A DNA stretch of 8,990 bases, taken from contig SIRY01000087.1 of the NCBI GenBank assembly GCA_004366215.1, positions 1 through 8,990 on the forward strand, in the 5' to 3' direction. Positions 8,861 to 8,990 of the stretch are shown in pieces (position 1 is the first letter of the stretch; each line of letters begins with the position of its first letter). The notes below the pieces were generated by a model, which saw only the letters and a program-made list of their open reading frames with translations, was not told where the DNA came from and made no database searches. Both the position numbers and the translations under genes were made by a program. Source of the DNA: Actinomycetota bacterium (GTDB lineage: Bacteria; Actinomycetota; Acidimicrobiia; Acidimicrobiales; Acidimicrobiaceae).

Positions 8861-8990
8861 GAGAGTCAGCCTACTCGTGCTACCTCTCGCGCTGGTAGCG
8901 GCGCTTCGACCTCGTGCTGTGGTCGCACACGCTTGGGACAGGCCACTGCCACGGCAGATCATGACCTCGATGAGCTCGGGGAGCGTGACT
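8861..8990. other. Upstream region of purL, no assignable gene
   Basis: These 130 bases presumably hold the purL promoter. Apart from the TAGGCT hexamer I see no operator, riboswitch or RNA gene. Three weak possibilities can be read. The purL frame remains open to the window edge on the minus strand. Another minus frame ends in TAG at 8882-8880, which could be the tail of an upstream gene. A plus-strand frame from ATG 8859 stays open and starts with a hydrophobic stretch. None is supported well enough to annotate as a gene. Confidence 0.5.
8868..8873 (-). promoter_or_regulatory. Candidate -10 box (TAGGCT) for a leaderless purL transcript
   Basis: On the minus strand TAGGCT ends 7 bases before the purL ATG, so a transcript would begin at or next to the start codon. 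This agrees with the lack of a Shine-Dalgarno sequence there. The hexamer fits the TANNNT -10 pattern and repeats the arrangement before gpmA. No -35 match is visible at 16-18 bases. Confidence 0.4.

Noticed and set aside
8946..8957. Small palindrome CTGCC-N2-GGCAG near the right edge
   Set aside because: Arms of five bases with a two-base centre are expected by chance in GC-rich DNA, and it has no clear relation to a promoter.

Overview
The window is a high-GC stretch (about two-thirds G+C by eye) of an ordinary bacterial chromosome, and almost all of it is housekeeping genes. The organism is probably a high-GC actinobacterium. The evidence is GTG starts mixed with ATG, AGGAGG-type ribosome binding sites, strong G/C bias at third codon positions, and an element resembling HAIR (the HspR-associated inverted repeat typical of Actinobacteria) in front of dnaK. 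A deep-branching lineage such as Acidimicrobiia would fit, but this is a guess from style, not from a sequence comparison.

Layout. Positions 1-185 (minus strand) hold the first 61 codons of dnaK. An AT-richer intergenic region (186-333) carries the dnaK ribosome binding site, the HAIR-like element and the start region of a divergent plus-strand operon. That operon reads gpmA (phosphoglycerate mutase), purA, purD, purB, purC, purS, purQ. Its pur genes are tightly packed: purA/purD overlap by 1 base, purD/purB are 24 bases apart, and purC, purS and purQ each start inside the stop codon of the gene before. The operon ends at 6671, exactly where purL arrives from the opposite strand (8860 to 6668). 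The two stop codons share the palindrome CTAG. The last 130 bases (8861-8990) hold the purL upstream region and no gene I can assign.

How the genes work together. PurD performs step 2 of IMP synthesis (GAR). The PurS/PurQ/PurL complex performs step 4 (FGAM), PurC step 7 (SAICAR) and PurB step 8 (AICAR). PurA and PurB again convert IMP to AMP. purF, purN or purT, purM, purE/purK and purH are not here and must lie elsewhere. gpmA is a glycolysis gene placed at the head of the operon. Its product appears to lack the usual C-terminal tail of the family.

I found no mobile element, CRISPR array, RNA gene, defence system or undescribed multi-gene system. The points worth a second look are modest: the inverted purL with shared stop codons, the tail-less GpmA, non-consensus positions in PurL, a compact PurD N-domain, and a recurrent TAGGCT hexamer that may be a -10 box. 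At purL and gpmA its spacing would give leaderless transcripts.
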